Part shown: positions 12,702-24,790 of the stretch, one piece after another
How positions within the stretch are numbered: position 1 is the stretch's first letter
Layout: each line of letters opens with the position of its first letter
DNA from: Siphonodentalium dalli
Taxonomy: Eukaryota; Mollusca; Scaphopoda; Gadilida; Siphonodentaliidae
NCBI GenBank assembly: GCA_032622095.1
Contig: CP136065.1
Span: 53,379,949-53,443,948 of the forward strand
Length of the DNA stretch: 64,000 nucleotides
Direction: 5' to 3'
Program-made: the position numbers and the translations under genes
The notes under the pieces: generated by a model
The model's input: the letters and a program-made list of their open reading frames with translations, nothing else
What the model was told of the DNA's origin: nothing
The model's database searches: none

Positions 12702-13750
12702 GAAGTTTCAAAATATATAGTAGACTAGCAGATTAGATCGCCACTGGCGGGATTGGTCCCATGGCTTTGGTCGATCCATTAATTTTTGTTTTTCAAGGTA
12801 ACCCCGTACAGGCACGCCGATAGCATTCCCCGTCCCGAGTTGACCATACATAACAAATTTCACGTCGATGTCACCGCTGACGACCGAGATATCGCCCAAG
12901 GTCATTTGTGGTACCCGTTTCAAGGTCAAGGTCACCTCAGGCGGACAAACTGACCCGACGAAAATCTCCCCCGTCCCTTGGAAGCCCTAAGTACGAAATT
13001 ATATATCCCCAGTTTCCAAAAGCAAAAGATATGAGGTAGAACTGGTCAAATATGGACCCTGTGCCCAATAAGTAGCAGCTCAGAAAACACTCGCAGAGCA
13101 CTAAAATTTATTTGTTAACAATAGGATTTCCTATTCAAATCGATTTATGTCGATAAAACTCTTATTTTTCAAAATTTAAGCTGAGACTTCGTGTGTATGC
13201 GTGTAAACTTACATATTCTTAAAATGACAGAGTCCAACACGTAATTATGTTTTAGATGGCAGAAATTAAATTATTTCGATGCTAAATTTCCAGCGTCAGC
13301 TGTGCGTTGATATTGTAAACAAACTTTTCTAAAGTGTCGTTTTGGTCCAACTATAACTTTTTGGACGGGAAGAGCTGATCCGAATAATAGCTAAGATGTA
13401 AAATTTAGATAGAATTATCGAAAGAATTTGACCGATTAGGGTGCATTTCAAGAGAATCGAGTGGAGAAAACTTGGTAACGTTTTCATCAGAAACGCGAAT
13501 TCTGCCATCACATGTTTCTGTATGATGTAGGCGAAGTAACACTAAAATTTCGGCAAGTATTTAACCCATCGATTCCAAGGACGGTGGCAGGGAGAATGGT
13601 GAAGGAGTGCTCGGACGTTCTCAGAAGCGGTGCGATGACACTTCTCGTGGTTTTTTACCATTAGATAGGAAGTTTGGGCTCAATCGGTCGAGCTGTTTTC
13701 GAGTCTATAAAGGATATATATATATATTCCGTATATCTCAAAATATATAG
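10003..13750 (+). repeat. Cluster of interleaved tandem modules in TRPC intron
   Basis: Four repeat modules alternate. One module begins TTAGCCCGCCACTGGCGGGA and continues to GGACAAACTGACCCGACGAA; copies are at about 10003-10270, 11133-11440, 12137-12230 (truncated) and 12723-13000. A second ends with CGGTCGAGCCGTTTTCGAGT followed by TATAAAGGATATATATAT; copies are at about 10930-11125, 11930-12130, 12465-12715 and 13540-13750. A third, containing TTTTGGTCCAACTATAACTT, is at 10735-10925 and 13335-13540. A fourth, containing TAATAGATTGTCATGA, is at about 10500-10690 and 11640-11820. Open frames here are parts of the repeat, not exons. Confidence 0.8.
12651..12695. repeat. (TA)n microsatellite
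   Basis: About 45 bp of uninterrupted TA at the end of one repeat module. Other copies of the module carry only short TA runs, so this one has expanded. Confidence 0.9.
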
Positions 13751-14199
13751 TAGATAACCATGTTCCAGTTGCACATATTTATATTTCTAGAGAAGCGGTA
13801 TAGGTTTGGAGATGAGAATGTAGTAGATGGTGATTTATAACACATTAAAGACCTATGCCATCTATTAGTGAACAAGCTGTCGGCAACAGTTATCTTAGTA
13901 TATGTCTGTACAGATATAGATGCATTTGGTTGGAAAAGGAACTATAGTTGTTGTGAGCGTGTTATAGTCGCCTCTGTACCAAGCAAAGTCCATAAGGAAT
14001 CACTGTTCGTTACTAAAAATTCAAATGCGAGTTTTATGCCAACAGCTCTCGTTTATTGTCGCCTGATCACATATAGTTTAACGAAATACGCGGAGAATTT
14101 CCTCGAAATACTTTCAAACATAGACTAATAAACAATTTCCAAACCATGTATTTTCTTAACCCTAAATGTGATCACTCTTTTATGCCCGACAATCAATTG

Positions 14200-14402
14200 T
14201 TTTGCAGTATTCTGCGAACCATATGTCGTTTATTGATGTTTTTATTTGGCACTTGCAATCAATACCTATGAACTATGAATCGTTCTTATCTTGCATTATC
14301 TATTTTTCTGTCTGTCGTCTGCTTTTGTACCCGAAAACTCCTCCAAATGAATATAAGAGAGTTCCAATGTATACTTTTATAATTCCATTCAGTGTATAAA
14401 GT
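14200..14402. mobile_element. Family A TIR element, reverse orientation, decayed
   Basis: It contains CTGTCTGTCGTCTGCTTTTG, CTCCTCCAAATGAATA and TTCCAATGTATACTTTTATAA, the reverse complement of family A blocks. The ends are eroded. Confidence 0.5.
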
Positions 14403-15169
14403 GTCCAATTATCAACTTATACATGTAACTCAGATCCTACATGAATCAAGACCAACACAGAAATTAGCACCTAACAACAAACCCATCAATATAATCCTCC
14501 AAATTATTTTCTCATATATCCTCTTGAAATTACGCACATAATCGACCTATAATGCGAAATAGGTACATATTGTGATAATTTGATTCTGAAATAAGCAGAA
14601 AATAATGAACTCACACCAGTTATTTCGTTTTATGGCGTGGGCGTACACCTGAAAAGTCGCGAGTTTGGTTATTTGTGTCATTGTCCGCACATAATCTTCT
14701 TACAATCACCTCATTATGAGTCGACAATGTGGCTAAAACGGTCTCATTTCAGTATATTATCGACTCACAATGAAGCCATTCTAAGCAGATTATCTACCTA
14801 AAATAAGTTATGTTATAAGCAGTTAATGTGCGATTTTTCAGGAGAACAATCTGATTTTTTGGGTCCGCGGAGGATGCAACATATCAGAGCGCACATGCTT
14901 CAACCTCGTGACATTCTCTTTTCACAATACAAAGATGTTGTGCCGCAACGAACAAGTAGTTCAGTTTGCCACTATCTTGTTAAGACCGGAGACCATTGAT
15001 TTTATTGAAGCTAATAAGCTTTGTGATTAACGGAATATCTTTAGATTATCAAATGCTTTATTTCGAATGAACATTTTGCCATTCTGAATTTCGCCCATAG
15101 AATGGAAACTTGAATAATGCAGTTTAAAAAAAAATACATGCATCTGTATAGAAATATTTACAACGCTGT
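14403..15169. other. TRPC intron, nothing recognised
   Basis: No exon or repeat family was identified in this part of the 6-kb intron. Confidence 0.4.
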
Positions 15170-15180
15170 CATTAACAAGA

Positions 15181-15644
15181 ATGCTGGATGTTGCTGCACC
15201 TGGACATTTCGGCACCTGACTTTTCGGCACCAGCTAATTTTCGGACCAACGAAATTATGAGTGAAGACTAAATTGTTTTTATTCTTTGTTTCAATAAAAT
15301 GTGATAAAACATGTAACATGGTAATAAAAATAAACACTTGGTGGAACGAATGGTAACGATGGTGAACATATTAAGAGCACAAGTCATACAATGTCGAATA
15401 TGCTGGACTGTGTAAACACGCTTTAGTATGTACTACCGAATCACAACCAACGGCGAATATAAACGCAACAACAAAGACAATAGTATATATGAAAATAAAA
15501 TGAAATAAGTGCCGAAAAGTCTTCGATGAAGTGCCGAAACGTCCAAGTACCTGGGCCGAAACAACCAAGTGCCGAAAATCCAGGTGCCAAAAACGTCCAG
15601 AAAACCAGGTGCCGAAACGTCCAGGTTCCGAAACGTCCTGCACC
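15181..15644. mobile_element. Foldback element with GTGCCGAAACGTCC repeats, at TRPC splice acceptor
   Basis: Both ends are built from short degenerate repeats. The left end has CACCTGGACATTTCGGCACC (forward). The right end (about 15510-15642) has many GTGCCGAAACGTCCAGG-like units, the reverse complement. The middle is unrelated AT-rich sequence. An 11-bp CATTAACAAGA direct repeat flanks it (15170-15180, 15645-15655), so it is a true insertion. The right flank lies 20 bp before the acceptor AG of the next TRPC exon, so the duplicated target includes the probable branch-point region. Confidence 0.75.
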
Positions 15645-15675
15645 CATTAACAAGACTGCATCTTATCTTTCACAG
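15645..15675 (+). promoter_or_regulatory. Branch point and acceptor of TRPC exon 2
   Basis: CATTAAC at 15645-15651 fits a yUnAy branch site. It is followed by CTTATCTTTCACAG, a pyrimidine tract ending in the acceptor at 15674-15675. The branch-site word is one half of the target duplication made by the adjacent foldback element; branch-point use is inferred from spacing (about 25 nt). Confidence 0.5.
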
Positions 15676-15876
15676 GGCGACTGTGATGTTGAGTGGAAGT
15701 TTGCCAGAACCAAGTTATGGATGAACTATGTAGACGAGGGAAGCTCTCTACCTGTTCCATTTAACATGGTTCCCACACCAAAATCAGTTTACTATTTTTT
15801 AAAATTCTGGAAGTCGTTGTTGTCTAACAAAGGTCCAACCGCATATGTCGGGAGTCGGCGACAACAGTTCATCGAG
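15676..15876 (+). CDS. TRPC channel, TRP-box exon
   Basis: This 67-codon exon begins GDC and then [19 protein letters not shown], the TRP helix and TRP box (EWKFAR) that couples S6 to the cytoplasmic domain in TRPC channels. [12 protein letters not shown] follows, a variant of the LPPPFN segment of the family. The rest ([15 protein letters not shown] to RRQQFIE) is the basic post-TRP linker. The acceptor is TTTCACAG|GGC and the donor GAG|GTATGT; both borders are phase 0, matching the previous exon. Three residues after the border with EAIQ the TRP helix starts, as in known TRPC proteins. Confidence 0.95.
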
Positions 15877-18682
15877 GTATGTTCAACTTCAGAATTGCCA
15901 AACTTGAGTGTAAGAACAAGTTGACAATGTATCAATACTTAGCCCATTCCAACCATGCATCCCATGGTGGCTAATACCTAATCAGAGTTATAACTGGTAC
16001 AATACTTTTGCTATCTAATATCACAGTACACATGTACAACCATCCCCACTCAAATAATGCATCTGTGTCAAATACCTGATAAAACTTCTGTGGTTGTGTT
16101 TATGTGCATGTACTTTTCAGCCACTCACTAACCAGAACTCTTTTACTTGACGTTCGGGTTTGTTGACTGTGATATATAATGTACGTTCAGTATGACAGCC
16201 ATCGTATTTATTTTCATAAAATAAATATTCTTGACAAACTACTTGGTTCGTGCAATGCAACGGTGGCAATGGTGTAATTTTGTTTCTTGGAAACGACGCC
16301 TCTGTTGTCCTTTATTCTGCTTTATACATTGCAAATTTATCTTAGTTAGTTTAGAATGTGTTTCAACAGCAAAAGTGTAACATGATTCTGATCTACGTAT
16401 ATGCAATTGAATCTGCATATGGTGTATCAGAGTATATCTAGTTTGCGGATTGTTAAGATCAAGTCTTCTGAAATCCGATCGTGAACAAGAATGGGGACAT
16501 AGTATTATTCATGTTTTATGAACAGTTGACAGAAGTAGCTCTTTACTTTCGAGTTTAACCTATTCTTTCTCGCATGCTCGAAAGATTCAACCAAACAATG
16601 ATTCGTATAAAAAAAAACTTAACATCAAGGTTATCCTCAAAATTCACTCTCTTGGTTTAATTTTTTTGGATTTGGAATTATGACCCCCCATTGTTGAATC
16701 TAAGAGACAGTTTACAGAGATATAGGCCTATCTGCTTCAATGAAAACATATATTTAGCCAGGATTCTGGCCCGGTACGAATATTGTCCGAAAATGTAATT
16801 GTCGTCTGTTCATTGGATCGTTGAAATATGTCGAAACAGTGCGTAAATTCGTTGGGGTTTGATTTTTTCGAAGTTGTTCCTTGTTGACGCTACCAACGCC
16901 GGTATGTCAATCGTTAAATTTGTACGATGCTGGATGCTGTACCGATCTATAGCAATGTAACGGATTTGCTCAACATCATGTTGGGTATTAAAATAAATGT
17001 TCACAGAGAAAAGGGTTTTTGTTCTAAGTACTTCTGACGTATTTGTACCACAAATTTGTAGGCGACTGTACATGAGGCTATGTTCAGTGGCGTCTGTTTC
17101 ATACAGAGAATCAGAAACGAATGTTGGTCACGTTAGGCAATTTCTTTGAAAGGAGTTCTCGACTGAGACATCGCTGTCGACGTATGTATGGAGGGATACC
17201 ATTCTATGATGACGTTCTGGATGACAGATGTTTCATGACGTATGTATGGAGGGATACCATTCTATGATGACGTTCTGGATGAGAGATGTTTCATGGGCGC
17301 TACATTGTGTTCATAGTGGCGCCGTGAAAACGTCTTCCTTTCCGAATGAAGACAATCGACGATGCTACATTTCCAAATAATCGAGATGCAATAGCATGCT
17401 GGTCCTAGGTGTATAACTCTAACACATGATGTGTAAACAGTTTGTCTATTATACAGTGGAGGTTTCCATAGCTGTCAATCAAATGACTATTAGCAGTTAT
17501 TTTCTACCAATCAGCGACTGGGTCAGTTTCTTGCTGCATTGACTATTCTTGGTTCACCCTAATTTTGATATCTGCGCTGCTTTCAACGTTAAATTGTCCA
17601 TTTCAAACAACTTTTTTGTTGACAAATCATAATATACTGAAATTTAGATTTGCGTGAAAATCGTCACATTTTTCACAATTAAAGACGAAAAGAAGTTATA
17701 TTCCCGGGAGTATTATAGATTATAGGCAGGCTCTGTAACAATATCTCTGCAGACGCCTTGTCGCATAGCAACCGTAATCTCCTCCCACTAATGAATATGC
17801 GTGGAAACCTCCATTGGTGACATGCATCTCTTTGGATTTTAATCTGTGTTGCGCCGGATTGTTGCATTGAGTCGATCGTATAGGTTGGGGTGTTGAGATG
17901 GTTGATCATGTTCTCTTGGAATGTCTTGTCTGCACGCTGATGGTCGTTCAAGTTGTACAGACAGCTTGTGATTCGTGTTTTTATTCTACTTTTAAAACGG
18001 TTTCGACATGGATGTGGCGACAAGGGGGTTGTCTCACCAAAACAGGAATTTTCAGACCAAATTAGGGTCAAGTCGTTTTTGATACTCAAGACAGTACGTA
18101 GAGTGAAATTTTCTGTTTTATGCTGAAAGTCGTATAGTTTCCTCCTTCGACCATTTTGATCTTGGATTGGACTCGCGTAGATTCAATCTCATATTTTGCG
18201 GATATTGAAACGTACAAACAGTGGGTTGGTGGCGCCATCGTTAAAGGGGCTCAAGGTCTTCAAAGTATGCAAAACAACTTTCATCAACAAGTACATGCAA
18301 CAATGGACCGATTTCGTTCTAATTTGTATTAGTAATAACTCTCCAGTAACTAGAATTCGCTCATCAAAACCATTCAATGGCTATGTAAGCATTACTGTCA
18401 AAGTGGAATCACCGATCAAAGTGCAATTAGACCAATAAGGTATCAATGTTTACTCAAAAGGTCAAACAGAGATAAAATTATTCTGAAAATCATATTCACT
18501 AAAATATTTGAACTTACTACACGATTAGCGATGTTTGTTGACAAATCACTGTAACAATTTTGTTTACATAACAATGGTTTCAACGCGCGAAATTTCTTTA
18601 TTGGAAAACTATCAATAATGAGTATAAGTTTAAACAAAGTTTATCTATTTCTCCATGTTCGTTTTAGTTGTGATGTTTTTTT
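15877..18682. other. Start of 14.3-kb TRPC intron
   Basis: No exon is recognisable. At 17179-17295 a 58-bp unit starting GACGTATGTATGGAGGGATA is repeated twice in tandem with one or two differences. The other open frames here show no domain. Confidence 0.5.
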
Positions 18683-18884
18683 ACCAAGCCTTGAAATATT
18701 GTGTCTGTCATTTGCATCACCAAATTCACCTTCTGGGAACCTCATTCTGCTGAGGTGTAAGCAGAATGATGTCCCCAGAGGGTGAATTTTGTTATGCTAG
18801 CCCACTATGCGGGGTTGCATCACTAAATTCACCCTCTGGGGACCTCATTCTGCAAATGACAGACACACTATTTCAAGGCTTGGT
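18683..18884. mobile_element. Large nested hairpin, family H
   Basis: The outer arms ACCAAGCCTTGAAATATTGT and its reverse complement end the element. Inside are two inverted copies of CCCCAGAGGGTGAATTT and its complement, with CTCATTCTGC between them. The core hairpin recurs at 23384-23466 and 24047-24141. No coding capacity. Confidence 0.8.
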
Positions 18885-18890
18885 TTTTAC

Positions 18891-18970
18891 AGACTTTTAT
18901 AATTGTTTCTCATTTACCTACTTTTATAATTGTTTCTCATTTACCTACTTTTATAATTGTTTCTCATTGA
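18891..18970 (+). repeat. 27-bp minisatellite, three copies
   Basis: ACTTTTATAATTGTTTCTCA plus TTTACCT is repeated three times in tandem, directly after the nested hairpin. The last unit diverges at its end. Confidence 0.85.
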
Positions 18971-18999
18971 ATCACTTTAATGTATTGAAGCGGAGCGTA

Positions 19000-19969
19000 T
19001 GTGGATCTAAATATTAGGGACGTTTAGTTGGAAAACTTCTAACTCCACTGGTTGGGAAATATTGGACAATACTATACGTCAGGTGTGTCTTGAAGTTGTG
19101 GCCAATCAACGTCTTTTGATAATGTCCGCATAACACCGTGTGTGAATTGTTACGCACTACACATGGTATAGCGGCCTTATTTATAGCTGACTTTAGTATG
19201 GCGCGATTTTTGTCCCATTGTTAACTAAAGAAATCGTTGTGTTGTATTGCACGGTGTTTGTTTGGAAACAGAACATATATATCTGACAGTGTGATAATGT
19301 TTTCCCGCCACGGACATATAGAAACATAGTATGCCTGATGTAACGAAGTTAGAGGTTATTTTTCAATCTAAACCTCATCTTGATTGCACGGAAGCCTTGC
19401 TTATCATAATACGCTGTGGCAATTGCTGAACAACAGCAAGTCATCCATGTGTAGAACTCACACGTGTCAATGTGACACTTTATTCAGACTTTAATCGAGC
19501 AGAACAAGCTTGATGGCAGATTACACACGATTTCTAAGATCTTGATTATGATATCCGTGTTAGAACCGTGCCTGTGAGTTCTTTTCAATTACGTGGAATT
19601 TTTTATTTCGACTAAGGATGTGTACATTAAAGACAGATATATGTTCTATTGATCGTAAATCCGGTTTATTTCCCGCTTGGGAATTGTATGGCGTGTGAAT
19701 TCTGAGAATTTAAATTTAAGGTGATAAATCCCGAGTGAATAAAACGGTTATAAAAATGAATGCTCATATTTTTTCTTCATATCGATTACTTCTTTATTAG
19801 ATATAGGCCAACCTTTCTCGCGGTCTCAAACAATTCGTGAGTACATTACAGGCAAAACGAATTCCCTGTATACTGGCGCCTGTGATATCAGAATTGAGAA
19901 GGGTCAAGTTCGCTGAAATATAAAATAAAGATTAAGATTTCTACTCTTGGGGTAAACATTTTCTATTTA
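19000..19969. other. TRPC intron, nothing recognised
   Basis: No exon or repeat family was identified. Confidence 0.4.
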
Positions 19970-20209
19970 ACCCTTTGAGTGCCAGGTCCGATTTTTGTAT
20001 CAACCCATATACCCTGTGCCAATGCATTCTCTTATATATGCGAGTCTACCATAGGTCGCCTCGCATATATAAGAGAATGCATTGGCTTAACTTTTTTATT
20101 TTTTTTATTTTACAATTTTTACAATTTTAATATATTTTATTATATTCTTTAACAGACTTATTGTGTAGGTTTAGGGCCGATAATATCGGCCCCTGGCACT
20201 CAAAGGGTT
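19970..20209. mobile_element. TIR element with family P palindrome core
   Basis: The outer ends are TTAACCCTTTGAGTGCCAGG and CCTGGCACTCAAAGGGTTAA, a perfect 20-bp inverted pair. Within lies the family P palindrome (20025-20090: TGCCAATGCATTCTCTTATA and its complement around CCATAGGTCGCCTCGC). So the same palindrome is found in different outer TIRs: this copy, the one near 48766-49026 and the one at 1446. Confidence 0.8.
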
Positions 20210-20631
20210 AATAAACGCACAGTCAGCCAAACGTTTCACCTACGTAGCTGATGATGTGTATATAGTTTTATCGCATAATTAGCCCCAAAACCCGACCTCA
20301 TATTTTAGTATGGCACACGTGAATTATTGGCATGCGCAGTGACACAAGAGCTTAGAGCAATGGCATAGATCAATGTTATTATTATGTTAAATAGAATATA
20401 ATTGAGATATTCAATTTAAGTTGGGTTAATTAGTGTTATAAGGGTAGTTGAACATTGTTGTCAACACGAAAATACACATTTAAAATGGAACTATATTTTT
20501 TCTCGAATGTGTCTTTACTTCCTCTGTGGTTGTGATAAGGAAATCAATATTACCTTTTTTTAACCCCAGGCGTTTCGAGATTGTTTTTTCTTGCTAAAAT
20601 ATGATTACGTGATAAAATTGATCTCAAATTC

Positions 20632-20690
20632 GTCGCAATTCTATACGAAATGTATTAACATCGTCCACTAAATTCGTATAGAATTGCGAC
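20632..20690. repeat. Short hairpin
   Basis: GTCGCAATTCTATACGAA and its reverse complement TTCGTATAGAATTGCGAC are separated by about 23 bp. Confidence 0.8.
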
Positions 20691-20774
20691 TTCTTAGAGA
20701 GCCTCTATATCTGTTTGAAACCATTACAATAAGTCGATCCAGATAAGGGTTTTAGCCTATAGTTAAACTCGTAT

Positions 20775-21130
20775 CTTAAAGGGGGACTCTACAGTAAATC
20801 CGACCATTTATGGGACCATCTCCTTTTGTACTCAACAAAATATATGCAACAAATGAATGAATTTGAGCCATGCATTACTGCAAAGTACACTAGTGTGCTT
20901 TTCAAACGATGCAATCAACATGCTAATTATAATGAAAATGAATTTATGACTCCAGTCATAAATTCATTTTCCTTATAATTACCATGAATTTTGCATCGCT
21001 CATAGAGCACACGATTGTATTTTGCACTAATACATTGTTCAAATTCATTCATTTGTTGCATATCTTCTGTTGAGTATAAAAGGAGATGATCCCATAAATG
21101 GTCAGATTTAGTGTACAGTACCCCTTTAAG
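20775..21130. mobile_element. Long foldback TIR element (~175-bp arms)
   Basis: It starts CTTAAAGGGGGACTCTACAG and ends GTACAGTACCCCTTTAAG. The two arms pair along nearly their whole length, with matching blocks CAACAAATGAATGAATTTGA/TCAAATTCATTCATTTGTTG and ATGAATTTATGAC/GTCATAAATTCAT at the centre. It is essentially one 350-bp palindrome with TTAA at both ends and no coding capacity. Confidence 0.85.
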
Positions 21131-21360
21131 GTTTGTATATCACGTATCTAGACATGTTCTATGGTTTATAATGGTAAACGTAGGGTGGGCGACATATACA
21201 TTATGACAGTATTGTAGTCAATTGTAGACCGACCGAATCGTGGTTGTGTACTTTCTGTTGAACGTTTTGGTACCCAGTTCAGTAAATGTTCTTTTAATAA
21301 TTCCATTGAACTGGTCGCCCTGCTCACCGTTTGATTTTAGCTGAAAGTCTATCCCAAGCC

Positions 21361-21825
21361 TTAAAGGCCCACTTAATTTTCGAATCACCAGATCTCATTA
21401 TGTACAACAAATTCCATATATTATATACCATTTGAAAGAGGAAGCTCCAAAAACATTGTATTATCAACTTATCCGTTCGAATAAACAGTGAACATGTTAA
21501 TATGTACCGACATGTGCTAATATGTACCGACATGTGCTATGTGCTTAATTTCGATCTGGTCTGTTGTGACAGTTTACTATTTTCAATGGAAGGGCAATAG
21601 CTCTATCTCTTCGTTGTGAATTATGATGTATTTTGGGGTAAATAACGGGGGAAGTCTTGGGGTAAATCTGAGAATCTCTATCACCCAGAGGACAATCCTC
21701 GGCCACAGCTTTTCCGTATTTTGGTGCAATATATATAATTTTGGTTCCTCTTCCAAATGGTATATAATATGGAATATGTTGTGTATAGTGTAATCTGGAC
21801 ATTCGAAAATTAAGTGGGCATTTAA
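21361..21825. mobile_element. TIR element, family B
   Basis: The left end is TTAAAGGCCCACTTAATTTT and the right end is TCGAAAATTAAGTGGGCATTTAAA. Inside are ATACCATTTGAAAGAGGAAG near the left and CCTCTTCCAAATGGTATATA near the right, so the inverted repeat is more than 80 bp deep. Copies are also at 1995-2482, 30457-30595 (partial) and 31000-32187. Confidence 0.85.
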
Positions 21826-22221
21826 AAGTAGAATTATTACACTTTGTTAATTTCATTGTTTGAGATTACATGATCATCGTGGGTATGAATTATGAATTTA
21901 AATCACCTAATTTCGCATAACACATTGGCGATTCCTTCTATGTCATTAATGAGTTCCCTGTTTGCAAGATTAACAAATGAGCATAAAAATTATATCGTTC
22001 GGTTCTTTTCGATAAGTTCAACATCCTGTGATAATCCGCCACTGTTGCTGAATTTGTCAAATCCGTTGATTAGAATACCCAGGATCTTGAAGCGTCGATT
22101 TTGGGTATCGGTTACCTATTGGGTCTCCAATATCTCGCCCAATTGACATGCATGACGTCATAGTGTTAGATACGTCGTCGTCTTCGATTCAATAATAAAT
22201 CGAACGTTTCTAAGTAATGGT

Positions 22222-22303
22222 TAGAGCACAAGAATTGTTCTTTACCAGAATCAATCGAGTCGGAGACGAGATTTATTCTGGTAAAGAACAATTCGCGTGC
22301 TCT
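22222..22303. repeat. Short hairpin
   Basis: The arms are AGAGCACAAGAATTGTTCTT and AAGAACAATTCGCGTGCTCT, extended by TACCAGAAT/ATTCTGGTA, with a ~24-bp loop. It looks like a minimal foldback element. Confidence 0.75.
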
Positions 22304-22979
22304 GACCGACTTAGAGCACAATTGATCACACATAATGCAATAAACTGGAAATGTGCCGTGCGCTGGCCGCGATTGGACACAATAGCCGGTTAGCCACGCC
22401 CAAAAACGTGATTAACATGAACTGAATGTGAATAGATATGTCCGAAACAACACGGACTGTTCCCACTTTGAAGCGCCCGTGCGATTTGTTTGTTATGAGT
22501 TGCGGGTGCCTAACAATGGGATAATCATTGAACTATTCCTTCGCCAGCCTTGGGAATTGGTGTACTTTACCAAAAATCAGGGAACGATTGCAACAATGGG
22601 ATTGTGCTCTAACGCATGCAGAATAGAGAATAGAGTAAGATATTTTATCATTCACATGACCTACATGTATTTATGCTGAACTCTGTTTTTGCCAAACAAT
22701 GTCTAATCTCAAAAGAAGTATCCGGCCAATCTGTTTGAGCCCAGTCAGACTCATTGTTCGCACGGGCATTCATATTGAGCATCATCGATTATATGACAAC
22801 TTAGATGGCACTTATTTTATTGACACAAAGCCGTGGCGGATAACGACAATGGGGAGGGGAGGCAATCATCTTCAAAAAGTCACCCAAATAAACATTATCG
22901 CGCCTTAATGACTAGTAATGTGCGGATAGTCATCATGATAATGAGTGTTTGCTATCCACAAGTGGTCGGTATGTCGGAA

Positions 22980-24790
22980 TTGGGATTGTAAAGTTTAACG
23001 ACGATGTCCTAATTCGGATATTCTTGTTAAACATTCTGCGGATGAATCAGAGGGCATTCGAATGGGATCAGTTTCTATATAGGAACATTTCACCAATACG
23101 TCGAAAAATGATATTGTTAAAACATAGCTATAAATAATATATCTACTAAAATGTCACAATACGCGTATAATGCAATTCAGCACGTATTGGCGGGGCGCAG
23201 ACGGCTTTCTCATATATGTGGTTCAATCGATTCCGTCATCTACTAATTAAAAGCAGTTGCAACTCTCGTGGTGGAAGCGCTTACTTTAGAACATCTTCAG
23301 TACAATCTAATCAATTTTGCAGTAATTTTAGAAAGCTAAACTCATCAATGTGTGGACGTGCTTTTTTACAACAATTAATTCAGAGGTCCCCAGATGGTGA
23401 ATTTAGTGACTACCACTCATAGCGGGCTAGCATCACTAAATTCACACTCTGGGGACCTCATTCTGCATAGGCCTCATCTTCTCTGGAAATTTTCTTTATT
23501 GTCAAATTTCCAGAGAAACTTAGATTATATTTCCTTTTTGGTTTAGTTTATCTATATTCCCAAATTGGCAGACGACACATTGCATAATTGAGGTTCCCAA
23601 TAGGTGTACATCACAAAATTCACCATTTGGGAACTTCAGTCTGAGTCTATGTCTATGGAATATTGCACCAATCCGTCGAAAAATGATATTGGTGAAACAT
23701 AGCCATAAATAATATATCTACAAAAATGTCACAATACCCGTATAATGCAATTCAGCACGTATTGGCGGGGGCGCAGACTGCTTTCTCAGATATGTGGTCC
23801 AATCGTTTCAGTCATCTACTTTTTAAAAGCAGTTGCAACTCTTGTGGGTGGAAACGATTACATTAGAGAATATTCAGTAGAATCTAATCAATTTTGCAGT
23901 AAATTTAGAAAGCTAACGTCACCAATGTGTGGACATGCTTTTCTACAACATGGAATTATTTAGGCAATCGCTCTCTGTGACTGTTTACACAAAGCACGCG
24001 ACCGCGTCACAACCGGGGTTCAAGACTGAGTTTAGTGGCTGTCATTTGCAGAATGAGGTCCCCAGAGGGTGAATTTAGTGACGCTACTCCGCATAGTGGG
24101 CTATCATTACCAAATTCACCCTCTGGGGACCTCATTCTGCATAAGCCTCATCTTCTCTGAAAGTTTCTTTATTATCAAATTTATATAGAAACTTAGATTC
24201 TATTTCATTTTTAGTTTAGTTTATCTATATGCCCAAATTGGTAGACGACACATTGCATAATTTAGGTTCCCAACGAGTGTACATCACTGATTCACCATTT
24301 AGGAACTTCAATCTGAGTCTATGTCTCCCATATCAGAAAAACGATGTCCTAATTCGGATATTCTTGTTAAACAATTCTGCAGATGAATCAGAGACGCATT
24401 CGAGTGGGATCAGTTTCTATATAGGAACATTGTACCAATACGTCGAAATTGGTATTGGTAAAACATAGCTATAGATAATATACCTACTAAAATGTCACAA
24501 TACGCGTATAATGCAATTCAGCACGTCATGACGGGGGCGCAGACGACTTTCTCATATATGTGGTTCAATCGATTCCGTCATCTACTATTTTAAAGCAGTT
24601 GGAACTGTCGTGGGTGGAAGCGATTACATTAGAGAATATTCAGTACAATCTGATCAATGTTGTAGTAATTTTTATACAGCTGACCTCATCAATGTGTGTA
24701 CATGTTTTTTTTACAACATGGAACCCATTTAGGCAATCGCTTTCTGAGTCTCTACACAAAGCACGTGACCACCTCATAACCTGAGTTCAA
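22980..24790 (+). repeat. ~675-bp tandem triplication with embedded hairpins
   Basis: Three consecutive copies of one unit, the third incomplete. Markers present in each are GATATTCTTGTTAAACA (about 23019, 24357), ATTCAGCACGT (about 23171, 23751, 24516), TCTAATCAATTTTGCAGTAA (23307, 23884; diverged at 24650) and, in the first two, a hairpin of family H followed by a stretch starting CCTCATCTTCTCT (23469, 24148). Family H hairpins lie at 23384-23466 and 24047-24141. Short open frames here are similar between copies but carry stops and show no domain. Confidence 0.75.
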
